Assembly: GCF_009734405.1 (NCBI RefSeq)
Contig: NZ_CP046453.1
Span: 868,001-932,000 of the forward strand
Length of the DNA stretch: 64,000 nt
Source: Corynebacterium comes
Lineage (GTDB): Bacteria; Actinomycetota; Actinomycetes; Mycobacteriales; Mycobacteriaceae
Direction of reading: 5' to 3'
The notes under the pieces are model-generated. The model saw only the letters and a program-made list of their open reading frames with translations. It ran no database searches and was not told where the DNA came from. This document shows, piece after piece, positions 8,976 to 17,229 of the stretch (its first letter is position 1; each line of letters begins with the position of its first letter). Position numbers and translations under genes: made by a program.

Positions 8976-9737
8976 ATGCGTCTGGAGAATGAAGTAGCAA
9001 TCATCACCGGTGGTGGATCCGGAATGGGCCGTACCGGAGCCATCCGCTTTGCTGAAGAGGGGGCCGCAGTAGTGGTTGCGGATCTCAACCTCGAAGCCGC
9101 AGAGGAGACGGTGAGGCTCGTTGAGGAGAATGGCGGCCGTGCGGTCGCTGTCCAGGCTGATGTCTCCACCCTCGAGGGCAACCAGAAAGCTGTCGATGCT
9201 GCACTGGAGAATTACGGAAGTCTCTCCATTGCCTGGGCCAACGCCGGCGTAGCCACTGCAGTCAAGCCGCTTCTCGAGGCCACCGAGGCCGATGAGAAGC
9301 ACTTTGATCTCATGCATGCGGTCAACGTCAAGGGCCCCTGGAACCTCGCCCGCGCCGCGATGCCGCACCTGAAGGAAACCAAGGGTTCCATGGTCATCAC
9401 CGCCTCCCTCTCGGGTCTCACCGCCCGGCCAGGCAACTCCGCCTACTCCGCGACCAAGGGTGCGGCAGTCCAGATGACCCGTGCGCTGGCCATCGAGTTT
9501 GCTCCTCATGTCCGCGTCAACTCGATCTGTCCGGTCGCCACCGAGACCCCGATGCAGGATGTCTTCACCCCGGGCGACATGGCCAAGGTCATCCAGCCGA
9601 AGATCATCGCCGGCATCCCGATGGGCCGCCTGGCCAACACCACCGACATGGCTGACGCCGCGCTTTTCCTCGCATCACGCGAAGCCGGAATGATCTCCGG
9701 TCACAACCTTCCCGTCGACGGAGGCTCCCTGTGCTAA
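8976..9737 (+). CDS. Short-chain dehydrogenase/reductase (classical SDR), first gene of catabolic operon
   Basis: 253 residues. NAD(P)-binding TGGGSGMG at residues 11-18, the NAG motif as ANAG (88-91), catalytic Ser144 and the YxxxK pair Tyr157/Lys161, and a PVDGG end. The Asp after beta2 (VVADLN) favours NAD over NADP, which suits an oxidative alcohol dehydrogenase. ATG 8976 has a GAAAGGA ribosome site and starts the Rossmann fold directly. It overlaps the next gene (ALDH) by 7 bases, so both are coupled: together they could oxidise an alcohol to an acid. The substrate is unknown. Confidence 0.94.
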   Translation: MRLENEVAIITGGGSGMGRTGAIRFAEEGAAVVVADLNLEAAEETVRLVEENGGRAVAVQADVSTLEGNQKAVDAALENYGSLSIAWANAGVATAVKPLLEATEADEKHFDLMHAVNVKGPWNLARAAMPHLKETKGSMVITASLSGLTARPGNSAYSATKGAAVQMTRALAIEFAPHVRVNSICPVATETPMQDVFTPGDMAKVIQPKIIAGIPMGRLANTTDMADAALFLASREAGMISGHNLPVDGGSLC

Positions 9738-11194
9738 GCACCAAGACCCGAATTGCTGAATCTTTCTACGGCTCCTTCATTGACGGCCACATGGTCGATG
9801 AAGGCACCAACCGCACCTTCGACAGCATCAACCCCGCCAACGGTGAGGTCATCACCTCCATCCAGGCCGGCGGCAAGTCCGAGGTCGATGATGCGGTGGC
9901 CAGTGCCAAGGCGGCTTTCCCCGCCTGGCGTGATCTCCCCGGCGTGGAGAAGGGCCGTATCTTCCTGAAGATCGCCGAGAAGATCAAGGAGAACACCGAG
10001 CGACTGGTGTACCTGGAGTCGCTCGACAACGGCAAGACCCGCATGGACGCCCAATTCGACGTCATGACATCTGCGCGGTACTTCGAGTACTACGCGGGTC
10101 TGGCTGACAAACTGGCCGGTGAGACCATTCCGCTGGGGGATACCCACATCTCCTACACCCGCTCGGAGCCTTTCGGTGTCACCGCGCACATCGTGCCGTG
10201 GAACGCCGCCTTCCAGCAGGCCGCCCGTGGTGTCGCCCCGGCCCTGCTCGCGGGTAACACCGCTGTGGTCAAGCCCGCCGAGGACACCTCCATCACCACC
10301 ATCGAACTCGCCCGCATCGCGGTTGAGGCAGGTCTTCCGGCAGGTGTATTCAACGTGGTCACCGGTCTGGGCAGGGATGCCGGTGCCGCACTGGTGTCCC
10401 ACCCGGATGTCGGACGTGTCACCTTCACCGGTTCCGTCCCCACCGGCCAGGAGATCATGCGTGCCTCCGCCGAGAACCTCAACCCACTGACCCTGGAGCT
10501 CGGAGGCAAGTCCCCGAACATCATCTTCGAGGATGCCAAACTGGAGGATGCCATCCGTGGCGCCTTCTTCGCCATCAACATCAACGCCGGTCAGGTCTGC
10601 GCTGCAGGCTCTCGTCTCCTGGTGCACAGCTCCGTCCACGATCAGGTGGTGGACAAGCTGGTGGAGATGAACAGTCAGATCAAGCTCGGACCAGGCACTG
10701 ACGCAGCCTCCCAGATGGGTGCGATCACCACCGCAGCCCAGTTCGAGAAGATCCAGGAGTACCTGGAGATCGGCCGCAACGAGGGCGCAGAGGTCGCCGT
10801 CGGTGGCTCCCGCGCCACAGGGGAGAACCTCGACGCAGGACGGTTCATCCAGCCGACCATCTTCGTCAACGTGCAGAACTCCATGCGTATCGCACAGGAG
10901 GAGATCTTCGGACCGGTGCTGTCCGTGATCAGGTTCGACACGGAGGAGGAGGCGGTGCAGATCGCCAACGACACCAGATACGGACTCACCGCAGGCGTGT
11001 GGACCCAGAACCTGGGCCGCGCACACCGCATGGCAGCCCGGATCCAGGCGGGACAGGTCAACGTCAACGACTACTTCGCCGGTGGTGTCCAGGCACCGTT
11101 CGGTGGTTTCAAGCAGTCCGGTTACGGCCGGGAGAAGGGCGTCCACGCGGTCTCCGAGTACCTGCAGACCAAGACCGTGAGCATGAAGCTCTGA
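9731..11194 (+). CDS. NAD(P)-dependent aldehyde dehydrogenase
   Basis: 487 residues, full length for the ALDH superfamily. Catalytic residues are all present: Asn158 in PWNAA, Glu256 in LELGGKSP and the nucleophile Cys290 in GQVCAAGSR. It oxidises an aldehyde to a carboxylic acid in the cytosol. Start is GTG at 9731, overlapping the preceding SDR by 7 bases; its stop overlaps the next start by one base. The tight packing supports one transcript. The closest subfamily by eye is betaine/aromatic aldehyde dehydrogenase-like, but this does not fix the substrate. Confidence 0.96.
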   Translation: MLSTKTRIAESFYGSFIDGHMVDEGTNRTFDSINPANGEVITSIQAGGKSEVDDAVASAKAAFPAWRDLPGVEKGRIFLKIAEKIKENTERLVYLESLDNGKTRMDAQFDVMTSARYFEYYAGLADKLAGETIPLGDTHISYTRSEPFGVTAHIVPWNAAFQQAARGVAPALLAGNTAVVKPAEDTSITTIELARIAVEAGLPAGVFNVVTGLGRDAGAALVSHPDVGRVTFTGSVPTGQEIMRASAENLNPLTLELGGKSPNIIFEDAKLEDAIRGAFFAININAGQVCAAGSRLLVHSSVHDQVVDKLVEMNSQIKLGPGTDAASQMGAITTAAQFEKIQEYLEIGRNEGAEVAVGGSRATGENLDAGRFIQPTIFVNVQNSMRIAQEEIFGPVLSVIRFDTEEEAVQIANDTRYGLTAGVWTQNLGRAHRMAARIQAGQVNVNDYFAGGVQAPFGGFKQSGYGREKGVHAVSEYLQTKTVSMKL

Positions 11195-12561
11195 TGATCA
11201 CAAGCGCTGAGCAGCAGCACCTCGACGCATCCCTCAGACTCCTCATTGAGCGGTGCAGGTCCCTGACCATTGACGATCTGAACAGCCGTGCGATCATAAC
11301 CGCCAGGCACAGTCTTCTGGACTGGTTCGGATGCGCGGTGGCCGGAGCCAACGAGCCTGCTGCCCGGCGCTTCCGCGGCATCATGGATCCGGCGCCGGGC
11401 GATACCCCGCTGATCGGAACCCCCGACAGTCTCCACTGGCGGGATGCCCTGGTGATCAACGCCTTCAACGGCCACCTCCTGGATTTCGATGACATGCTGC
11501 CGTCGTTCTCCGGGCACCCCAGCGCGGTGGTTGTGCCCGCGCTGCTCACCGTCGGTGAGCAGACCGGGGCGGGCGTCGACAAGCTCCTCACCGCCCTGGT
11601 CGTAGGGACGGAAGTGGGGGATTGGGTGGCATCCCACGTCCTGCCCGGCCACTATGACGCCGGGTGGCATGCGACAGGCACCCTCGGCACCTTCGCCGCC
11701 GCCGCCGCTGTCTGTCACCTGCGCGGACTGAGCCACGATGAATGGATCAGCGCGCTCGATGCCGCAGCTACCCAGGCAGCCGGCCTGAAAGCCATGTTCG
11801 GCACACTCGCCAAACCGATGCACGCGGGTAACGCCAGCCAGGCCGGCGTGGTCGCAGCAAGCTTGTCGACGATCACCTCTTCATCGGGCAGGGCTCTTAA
11901 CGGCGAGACCGGATTCATCTCCAACTACCGCGGTGCCGGTACTGTCCCGCCTGCACGGCGGGAAGGTTTCGCCATCGAGGGGATGCTCTACAAGACCTAC
12001 GCCTCCTGTTTCATGACACAGGCGGCGGTGGATGCAGGTGCGCAGGCGGCAACCCTGCCCGGGCTGGACAGGGCGCTGATCACCCTCAGCGTGAGCCCGA
12101 AATTGGCCGATGTGTGCGCGATCGAGGATCCGCGGACATCGAACGACGCGAAGTTCAGCCTCCATGCCACCTTCGCCCTCTCCGCGCTGGGGTTCGACCT
12201 CAGCACGGAGGAGGCGTTTCACCCGGACAACCTGCAGGACCCGGCGTACCAGGACCTGCGGGAAAGAATCACCCTCCGGTTCGACCCCGAACTGGCGGGA
12301 CAGGAACCGAGAATCGGCGTCCACATCCGGCGGGCGCGCGGGGAATCCTGGGACACCACAGTGGACCGCGGCCAACCTGCCACCGACCTCGCGGCGAGGG
12401 AAAAACAGCTGGTGCAGAAATTCACCCGGCTCGTCGAGCCTCACCTGGGCGCCACCCGGACCCGCCTGGCCAGCGACCTCATACTTCATTCCAGCCGCAC
12501 CACCATCCCGGAACTGACCGCGGCCACCACCCAACCACTGATTCCCGAAACCACGATCTAG
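11194..12561 (+). CDS. MmgE/PrpD family protein
   Basis: 455 residues. MmgE/PrpD proteins include 2-methylcitrate dehydratase, cis-aconitate decarboxylase and iminodisuccinate epimerase; all act on small poly-carboxylates. Family marks seen are the N-terminal helix RHSLLDWFGCAVAGANEP, the active-site loop NGHLLDFDDM with an HPSAVVVPALL follow-up, and KPMHAGNASQAGVVAA. The start ATG overlaps the ALDH stop. Inferred role: dehydration, decarboxylation or isomerisation of an acid made by the preceding dehydrogenases. No citrate synthase or methylisocitrate lyase genes are near, so this is not a methylcitrate-cycle locus. Confidence 0.9.
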   Translation: MITSAEQQHLDASLRLLIERCRSLTIDDLNSRAIITARHSLLDWFGCAVAGANEPAARRFRGIMDPAPGDTPLIGTPDSLHWRDALVINAFNGHLLDFDDMLPSFSGHPSAVVVPALLTVGEQTGAGVDKLLTALVVGTEVGDWVASHVLPGHYDAGWHATGTLGTFAAAAAVCHLRGLSHDEWISALDAAATQAAGLKAMFGTLAKPMHAGNASQAGVVAASLSTITSSSGRALNGETGFISNYRGAGTVPPARREGFAIEGMLYKTYASCFMTQAAVDAGAQAATLPGLDRALITLSVSPKLADVCAIEDPRTSNDAKFSLHATFALSALGFDLSTEEAFHPDNLQDPAYQDLRERITLRFDPELAGQEPRIGVHIRRARGESWDTTVDRGQPATDLAAREKQLVQKFTRLVEPHLGATRTRLASDLILHSSRTTIPELTAATTQPLIPETTI

Positions 12562-12575
12562 GAGCACGAAACCCC

Positions 12576-13457
12576 ATGGAAAGACTCGCACTCGAGGACG
12601 TCCACGCCATCGACGTCCACGCGCACGCCCTCAACTCCAGCCGCGGTTGTGGGCATGAGGACAAGGTCGGCGACGCCACCAGGGCGGATCAGGCTGAGCG
12701 CTGGAAGACGGATCTGGTCAACATCGACCTGGACGGCACCGCCGAGTACTACCGTTCCCGCAAGATGATGGCTGTGGTGTTCGGCGTGGATTCCGAACGC
12801 CACATGGGCGATGTCCGTGTCCCCAACGACGAGGTGGCCGAGGCCGCCCAGCGTCACGATGACGTACTGATCCCGTTCGCCTCCATCGATCCTTACCGCG
12901 GCAAGCCGGGCCTGGACGAGGCCCGCGGACTGATCCGCGACTACGGCATCAAGGGCTTCAAGTTCCACCCCAGCGTGCAGGGCTTCGAACCGAATGATCC
13001 GATGGCCTACAAGTTCTATGAGCTCATCGAGGAGCACGAGCTGGTCGGCCTCTTCCACTCCGGTCAGACCGGTATCGGCCGCACCTCACCGGGCGGTGGC
13101 GGAGTGCGCCTGCGCTACTCCAACCCGATGTACTACGACGACATCGCCGTTGACTTCCCCGGCATGAAGATCATCATCGCCCACCCGTCCTTCCCCTGGC
13201 AGGATGAGGCACTCGCCGTGGCGCGACACAAGCAGAACGTCTACATCGACCTCTCCGGATGGTCACCGAAGTACTTCGACGACAAGCTGGTCCAGCACTC
13301 CAACTCCCTCATCAAGGACAAGGTGCTCTTCGGATCGGACTTCCCTCTCCTGACCCCGGACCGCTGGCTCGAGGACTTCGCCAAGCGGGAGTTCAAGGAC
13401 GAGGTCCGTCCGCTGATCCTCCGTGAGAACGCCATCAGGCTCTTCGGTCTGAAATAA
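12576..13457 (+). CDS. Amidohydrolase family protein (ACMSD/amidohydrolase-2 superfamily)
   Basis: 293 residues forming a metal-dependent TIM barrel. Metal ligands can be placed: HxH near the start (IDVHAHA), a histidine in GLFHSGQTG, another in IIAHPSFPW, and the final aspartate in LFGSDFPLLTP. The KGFKFHPSVQGF strand is typical of the ACMSD, gamma-resorcylate decarboxylase and oxalomesaconate hydratase group, so decarboxylation, C-C hydrolysis or hydration is as likely as amide hydrolysis. ATG 12576 follows GGAG, 14 bases after the MmgE/PrpD stop. Its place in the operon suggests action on a carboxylated intermediate. Confidence 0.92.
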   Translation: MERLALEDVHAIDVHAHALNSSRGCGHEDKVGDATRADQAERWKTDLVNIDLDGTAEYYRSRKMMAVVFGVDSERHMGDVRVPNDEVAEAAQRHDDVLIPFASIDPYRGKPGLDEARGLIRDYGIKGFKFHPSVQGFEPNDPMAYKFYELIEEHELVGLFHSGQTGIGRTSPGGGGVRLRYSNPMYYDDIAVDFPGMKIIIAHPSFPWQDEALAVARHKQNVYIDLSGWSPKYFDDKLVQHSNSLIKDKVLFGSDFPLLTPDRWLEDFAKREFKDEVRPLILRENAIRLFGLK

Positions 13458-13507
13458 CTCCATGACACCAGAAAACAGCCACTCCAACATCTGAGAGAGA
13501 GCAAGCA

Positions 13508-13828
13508 GTGAGCGTTATGTCTTCCACCAAGCCAGAAACCACCGGCAACGGCACCGGGAACAAGCCGTTCTCCGTCTACCTCGCACTGAGCGAGAAGGAG
13601 TACGAGGTGCCCGCCGACAAGTCCATCCTGAAGGTTCTTGAGGAGGCCGGTGAATCCGTCATCTCCTCCTGCCAGGAAGGCACCTGCGGTACCTGCGAAA
13701 CTCCGGTGCTGTCCGGCACGGTCGACCACCGCTGCCGCGTTCTTGACGATGAAGAGCGCGAGGCCAATGACACCATGATGATCTGCGTGTCTCGCGCCTG
13801 CGGCAACCGACTCGAACTGGACATGTAA
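13508..13828 (+). CDS. [2Fe-2S] ferredoxin, phthalate-dioxygenase-reductase type
   Basis: 106 residues. Cysteines 55, 60, 63 (C-x4-C-x2-C) and 93 would bind a plant-type [2Fe-2S] cluster. The context around them (CQEGTCGTCE, then DHR and MMICVSRA) is that of the ferredoxin domain found at the C-terminus of phthalate or vanillate oxygenase reductases, yet here it stands alone without FMN or NAD domains. It should carry electrons from the reductase at 18091 to the P450 at 14712. GTG 13508 or ATG 13517 may start it; a GAGAGAGCAAG stretch precedes the first. The stop is 2 bases before the next gene. Confidence 0.94.
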   Translation: MSVMSSTKPETTGNGTGNKPFSVYLALSEKEYEVPADKSILKVLEEAGESVISSCQEGTCGTCETPVLSGTVDHRCRVLDDEEREANDTMMICVSRACGNRLELDM

Positions 13829-13830
13829 CC

Positions 13831-14685
13831 ATGGGCACCTTCACCAACCGCACCGCCGTGGTCACCGGCGGCGCCAGTGGCATCGGCTTCGGGTTGACCA
13901 TCGCCTTCCTCGAGGCAGGGGCCAACGTGGCCATCGCCGACATAGAGGACGCAGCCCTGGACCGTGCCCTGATGGACCTGGAGGGCAGGGGCTTCGGCCC
14001 GAACCGCGTGATCGGTGTGCGTACCGACGTCCGCCATGTCGAGGACGTGCAGGCACTCGCCGACCGGACCGTCGAGGCCTTCGGCGCCGTCCACTACCTG
14101 TGCAACAACGCCGGCGTGGAGACCGGGGGCAGCTTCGGCAAGATCCCCGAGAGTGCCTGGCGCTGGGTGATGGACGTGAACTACTTCGGCGCCCTCAACG
14201 GTTGCCGGGTATTCCTCCCGCTCCTGGAACAGCACCCGGAAACCCACATCGTGAACACCGCATCCGTGGCCGCATTCGCCTCCGGCGCGCCGATGATGAT
14301 CCCGTACTGTGCCTCCAAGATGGCGATCCTCGGGTTGACCGAGTCCCTCGAGGCGGAACTGCGCACCAACGACAGCAACGTCCACCTGTCGGTGCTGGCC
14401 CCGGGACCGGTGAGAACCAATATGACCAACGCAGAACGCAACCGTCCCGCAGACGTCCCCGAAGTGCATGAAGAGGCCCGGAAAGTGGCCATCGCCCAAC
14501 TGGCGAAGGTCACCCAGGAAGTGGGCATGGAACCATCCCAGGTGGCGGAACAGGTGCTGCAGTCGATAGAGGACAAGCGCTTCTTCATCCTCACCCACCC
14601 GGAGATCGCCCTCAAGGGCATTCGTGACCGCCTGAACTGGATGGAAACCGGTGAGGCCCCACCACGCCGGGTCGCCGGGAAATAG
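13831..14685 (+). CDS. Short-chain dehydrogenase/reductase
   Basis: 284 residues. Rossmann motif TGGASGIGFG near the N-terminus, NNAG in the middle and the catalytic YCASK tetrad element. An acidic residue after beta2 (IADIED) again points to NAD. The C-terminal 40 residues are longer than in a minimal SDR and include a basic tail ending near the stop. ATG follows the ferredoxin stop by two bases, so translation is coupled. It is the second of three SDRs in the region; they differ clearly from one another, which suggests successive steps rather than duplicates. Confidence 0.93.
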   Translation: MGTFTNRTAVVTGGASGIGFGLTIAFLEAGANVAIADIEDAALDRALMDLEGRGFGPNRVIGVRTDVRHVEDVQALADRTVEAFGAVHYLCNNAGVETGGSFGKIPESAWRWVMDVNYFGALNGCRVFLPLLEQHPETHIVNTASVAAFASGAPMMIPYCASKMAILGLTESLEAELRTNDSNVHLSVLAPGPVRTNMTNAERNRPADVPEVHEEARKVAIAQLAKVTQEVGMEPSQVAEQVLQSIEDKRFFILTHPEIALKGIRDRLNWMETGEAPPRRVAGK

Positions 14686-14711
14686 AACACCACTAGCCGA
14701 GGAAAGAAACT

Positions 14712-15920
14712 ATGACTGCTGCAACCACCCCTGACGTCATCGAGGCCCCCGTCTACGAGGGCGATCCCTTCGCCATGGAATCCCTGCTGGATCCTCACAA
14801 GGCGGACGGAGAGGTCCGTGAGATGGGCCCTGTCGTCTACATCGAGAAGTACGACTACTACGCCATCACCCAGTTCGCACCGATGCAGAAGGCCCTGCGC
14901 GATTTCCGCCGCCTCGGATCGGGTGATCGTCCCTTCTACGAGGACAATCCCTTCCGCCCGAAGGTTCTCGTTCTGGAGGACCCACCATCACACACCCTGT
15001 CCAAGAGCGTGGTGATGTCGGTGCTCTCGGGTGAGAACCTGGTGAAATTCGAGAAGTACTTCACCGCGGAGGCCGAGCGCCTGGTCGACGAGCTCCTGGC
15101 CGACGGCCCCGTTGAGATCGACGCGTACCACGACCTCGCCGTGAGGTACGTGCTCAAGGTGTTCCCGGACATGCTGGGTCTGCCGGAGGACGGCCGTGAG
15201 CTGCTGCTGAAGTTCGGCGAAGGCGTGTTCAACGTCTTCGGCCCCGCGTCCGATTTTCAGCGCGAGAAGCTGGCGCTGGCAGCCGAGGCACAACAGTGGG
15301 TGGAGGAGAACACCTACCGTGACAGGCAGGATCCGAATGGTATCGGTGCCCAGATCTACGCGATGGTCGACGAAGGCAAGCTCGAGGAGGAGCACGCCCG
15401 TCAGCTGCTGAAGTCCATCTTCGCCGCCGGTTTTGACACCACCACCGCCTCGATCGCCTCCATGTTCCGTGCCTTCGGTGACAACCCTGAACAGTGGCAG
15501 CTGCTCAAGGAGCGCCCGGAGCTCCTGAAGGACGCCTGGGAGGAGTCCATCCGTTACTACCCGGCGTCCCGCTACGGTGGCCGCGCCGCCTATGAGGAGG
15601 TGGTGGTCGGAGGAACCCGCATCCCGAAGGGCGCGAAGATCCTCACCATGTGGCTGGGCGCAGGCCGCGACCCGCGCCAATACGACAACCCGGACGAGTT
15701 CCGCATCGACCGTGACATGAAGAAGGGCCATCTCTCCTTCGGTTTCGGTATCCACACCTGCGCCGGCAACCTGATCGCCCGCCTTGAGGCCAAGTGCCTG
15801 CTCCGTGCGGTGCTGGAGCGTGTGGACAGCATCGAGCTGGCCGGCGAGCCGCGTCGTGCAGTGGCCTACCAGGCATTCGGACACGAGTATGTTCCCGTGC
15901 GGCTGAGCCCACGCAGGTAG
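14712..15920 (+). CDS. Cytochrome P450, resembling the CYP199 group
   Basis: 402 residues, a soluble bacterial P450. The haem-binding loop is FGFGIHTCAGN with Cys350 as thiolate ligand; the I-helix oxygen-activation motif is AAGFDTTTAS and the K-helix ExxR is EESIR. Segments such as VFPDMLGLPEDGRE and FNVFGP resemble, from memory, CYP199 enzymes that O-demethylate or hydroxylate para-substituted benzoates, but the family assignment needs an alignment. It is the last gene of the operon and would be fed by the ferredoxin at 13508 and the FAD reductase at 18091. A strong hairpin follows. Confidence 0.95.
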   Translation: MTAATTPDVIEAPVYEGDPFAMESLLDPHKADGEVREMGPVVYIEKYDYYAITQFAPMQKALRDFRRLGSGDRPFYEDNPFRPKVLVLEDPPSHTLSKSVVMSVLSGENLVKFEKYFTAEAERLVDELLADGPVEIDAYHDLAVRYVLKVFPDMLGLPEDGRELLLKFGEGVFNVFGPASDFQREKLALAAEAQQWVEENTYRDRQDPNGIGAQIYAMVDEGKLEEEHARQLLKSIFAAGFDTTTASIASMFRAFGDNPEQWQLLKERPELLKDAWEESIRYYPASRYGGRAAYEEVVVGGTRIPKGAKILTMWLGAGRDPRQYDNPDEFRIDRDMKKGHLSFGFGIHTCAGNLIARLEAKCLLRAVLERVDSIELAGEPRRAVAYQAFGHEYVPVRLSPRR

Positions 15921-15974
15921 ACGGCATGGAGAGAGTGGTCTCCGGCAGCACTGAATAGAGGTGCATGGTCGGCA

Positions 15975-16000
15975 GGGTCCGGGTAGTGATACCCGGGCCC
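15975..16000 (+). terminator. Rho-independent terminator of the SDR-to-P450 operon
   Basis: An 11-bp stem (15975-15985 with 15990-16000, one G-T pair) closes a GTGA tetraloop and is followed by TTGTCGTTT. It ends the seven-gene operon. Confidence 0.82.
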
Positions 16001-16294
16001 TTGTCGTTTGCGCTGTGCAATTCCGTTCACTGCTTCCGGGACTGGGGTTACCCACTTTCAGCCATGACCCGGGTGATCCCGGTACGGGGTCCATCCACAA
16101 GGCGCTGAGGTTTGCGCGGGTGGCGCACAGACGGAAGACACCATCGGCAGGGTTGAGCCGGGAGTTGCACTCGCGGGAAGGGCCGGGTCTGCGTCGCCGG
16201 GGAAGTGGCAGGTGTGTATTTTGACCTGGAACCATCAGGGAGTCCACGCGGGCCGGACGTCGCGTCACCTGAAACGGCCCCGACCATGAAAATA
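16001..16294. other. Non-coding stretch between two facing terminators
   Basis: This 294-base stretch lies between the end of the P450 operon and the end of the opposing SDR operon. No open frame with a ribosome site or recognisable protein motif was found on either strand. It is probably a spacer, perhaps the scar of a lost gene. Confidence 0.4.
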
Positions 16295-16328
16295 TCCCCG
16301 GTTGCCGGAGGGATCCAGCTACCGGGGA
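16295..16328 (-). terminator. Rho-independent terminator of the reductase-lactonase-SDR operon
   Basis: TCCCCGGT (16295-16302) pairs perfectly with ACCGGGGA (16321-16328). On the minus strand the stem is followed by an ATATTTTC tract, 19 bases after the SDR stop. Confidence 0.75.
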
Positions 16329-16346
16329 GATTGTGCAGGGGGGGGA

Positions 16347-17159
16347 TCAGTCCAGGGAGGTGGGACCGACGTGCTGGCCACCGCCGTCGATGTTGAGAAC
16401 CGCCCCCGTCACATAGCTGGAGGACTTCGATGCGAGGAAAATCGCCAGGCCTTCCAGCTCCTGCATCCGGCCGGGGCGCTTGACAGCAGACATCTTGGCG
16501 AATGACCCGTCGAGTGCCTTGGCTGCGGGATTATTCTTGCGGATGTTGGTCTCGAAGAGTCCCGGTGCGATGGCGTTGACGGTGACGCCACGGGTGGCCA
16601 GTTCCAGGGCCGCATTGCGGACAATGCCGATCACGCCCGTTTTTGAGGCGGCGTAGGCGTAACCGACCAGGGGATCGGCACGCACGCCCGCCAACGACGC
16701 CGTGACGACGATACGTCCCCGACCTTCTGCGGTCATGTGGCGGCTGGTGATGGACATGGTGTTCATGGCGCCGGTGAGGTTGACGTCAATGACATCGCGC
16801 CAGCGGTCGCGGTCGTAGTTGTCCAGCGTCCCGGTCTCGTCGATCGGTCCGGGGCCCGCGGAGATGCCGGCGTTGGCGAATACCACCTGGAAAGGGTGCT
16901 GTGCTGCGTGGGTGGCGATTTTCGAGTCAAAATCCTCGTAGTCGGTGATGTCGAGGGCGAGGGCGTGCGTGATGATCCCGTCGTCGATAAGGGTCTTTCT
17001 GGCTGCCTCCAGCGGCTCAGGGGTGCGGTCGATGAGCGTCACCTCGGCGCCTACGGCGCCCAACGTGCGCGCGATGTGGAATCCGATGCCGCTGCCGCCT
17101 CCGGTGACCAGAGCGTGGGTGCCGGTGAGATCGAAGAGTTCCGTCAGTTTGTTGTTCAT
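16347..17159 (-). CDS. Short-chain dehydrogenase/reductase
   Basis: 270 residues. It has the TGGGSGIG nucleotide loop, ANAG, the catalytic YAASK element in YAYAASKTG and a NIDGG C-terminus. An aspartate after beta2 (LIDR) suggests NAD. It is the last gene of the minus-strand operon with the lactonase and the ferredoxin reductase, 70 bases after the lactonase stop. A second dehydrogenase on this strand, paired with a lactone hydrolase, fits oxidation of a cyclic alcohol or lactol to a lactone followed by hydrolysis, but this is inference. A terminator follows directly. Confidence 0.93.
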   Translation of the reverse strand: MNNKLTELFDLTGTHALVTGGGSGIGFHIARTLGAVGAEVTLIDRTPEPLEAARKTLIDDGIITHALALDITDYEDFDSKIATHAAQHPFQVVFANAGISAGPGPIDETGTLDNYDRDRWRDVIDVNLTGAMNTMSITSRHMTAEGRGRIVVTASLAGVRADPLVGYAYAASKTGVIGIVRNAALELATRGVTVNAIAPGLFETNIRKNNPAAKALDGSFAKMSAVKRPGRMQELEGLAIFLASKSSSYVTGAVLNIDGGGQHVGPTSLD

Positions 17160-17229
17160 GATGCTCCTTTGTGAAATGGGTGTGCGCGGGGAAAGCGGCT
17201 GCCTTCCCCGCGCACGGGTGCCGGGGAAC

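Noticed and set aside
9734..11146. Long minus-strand open frame opposite the aldehyde dehydrogenase
   Set aside because: Antisense shadow of a clear ALDH gene; no ribosome site or known motif.
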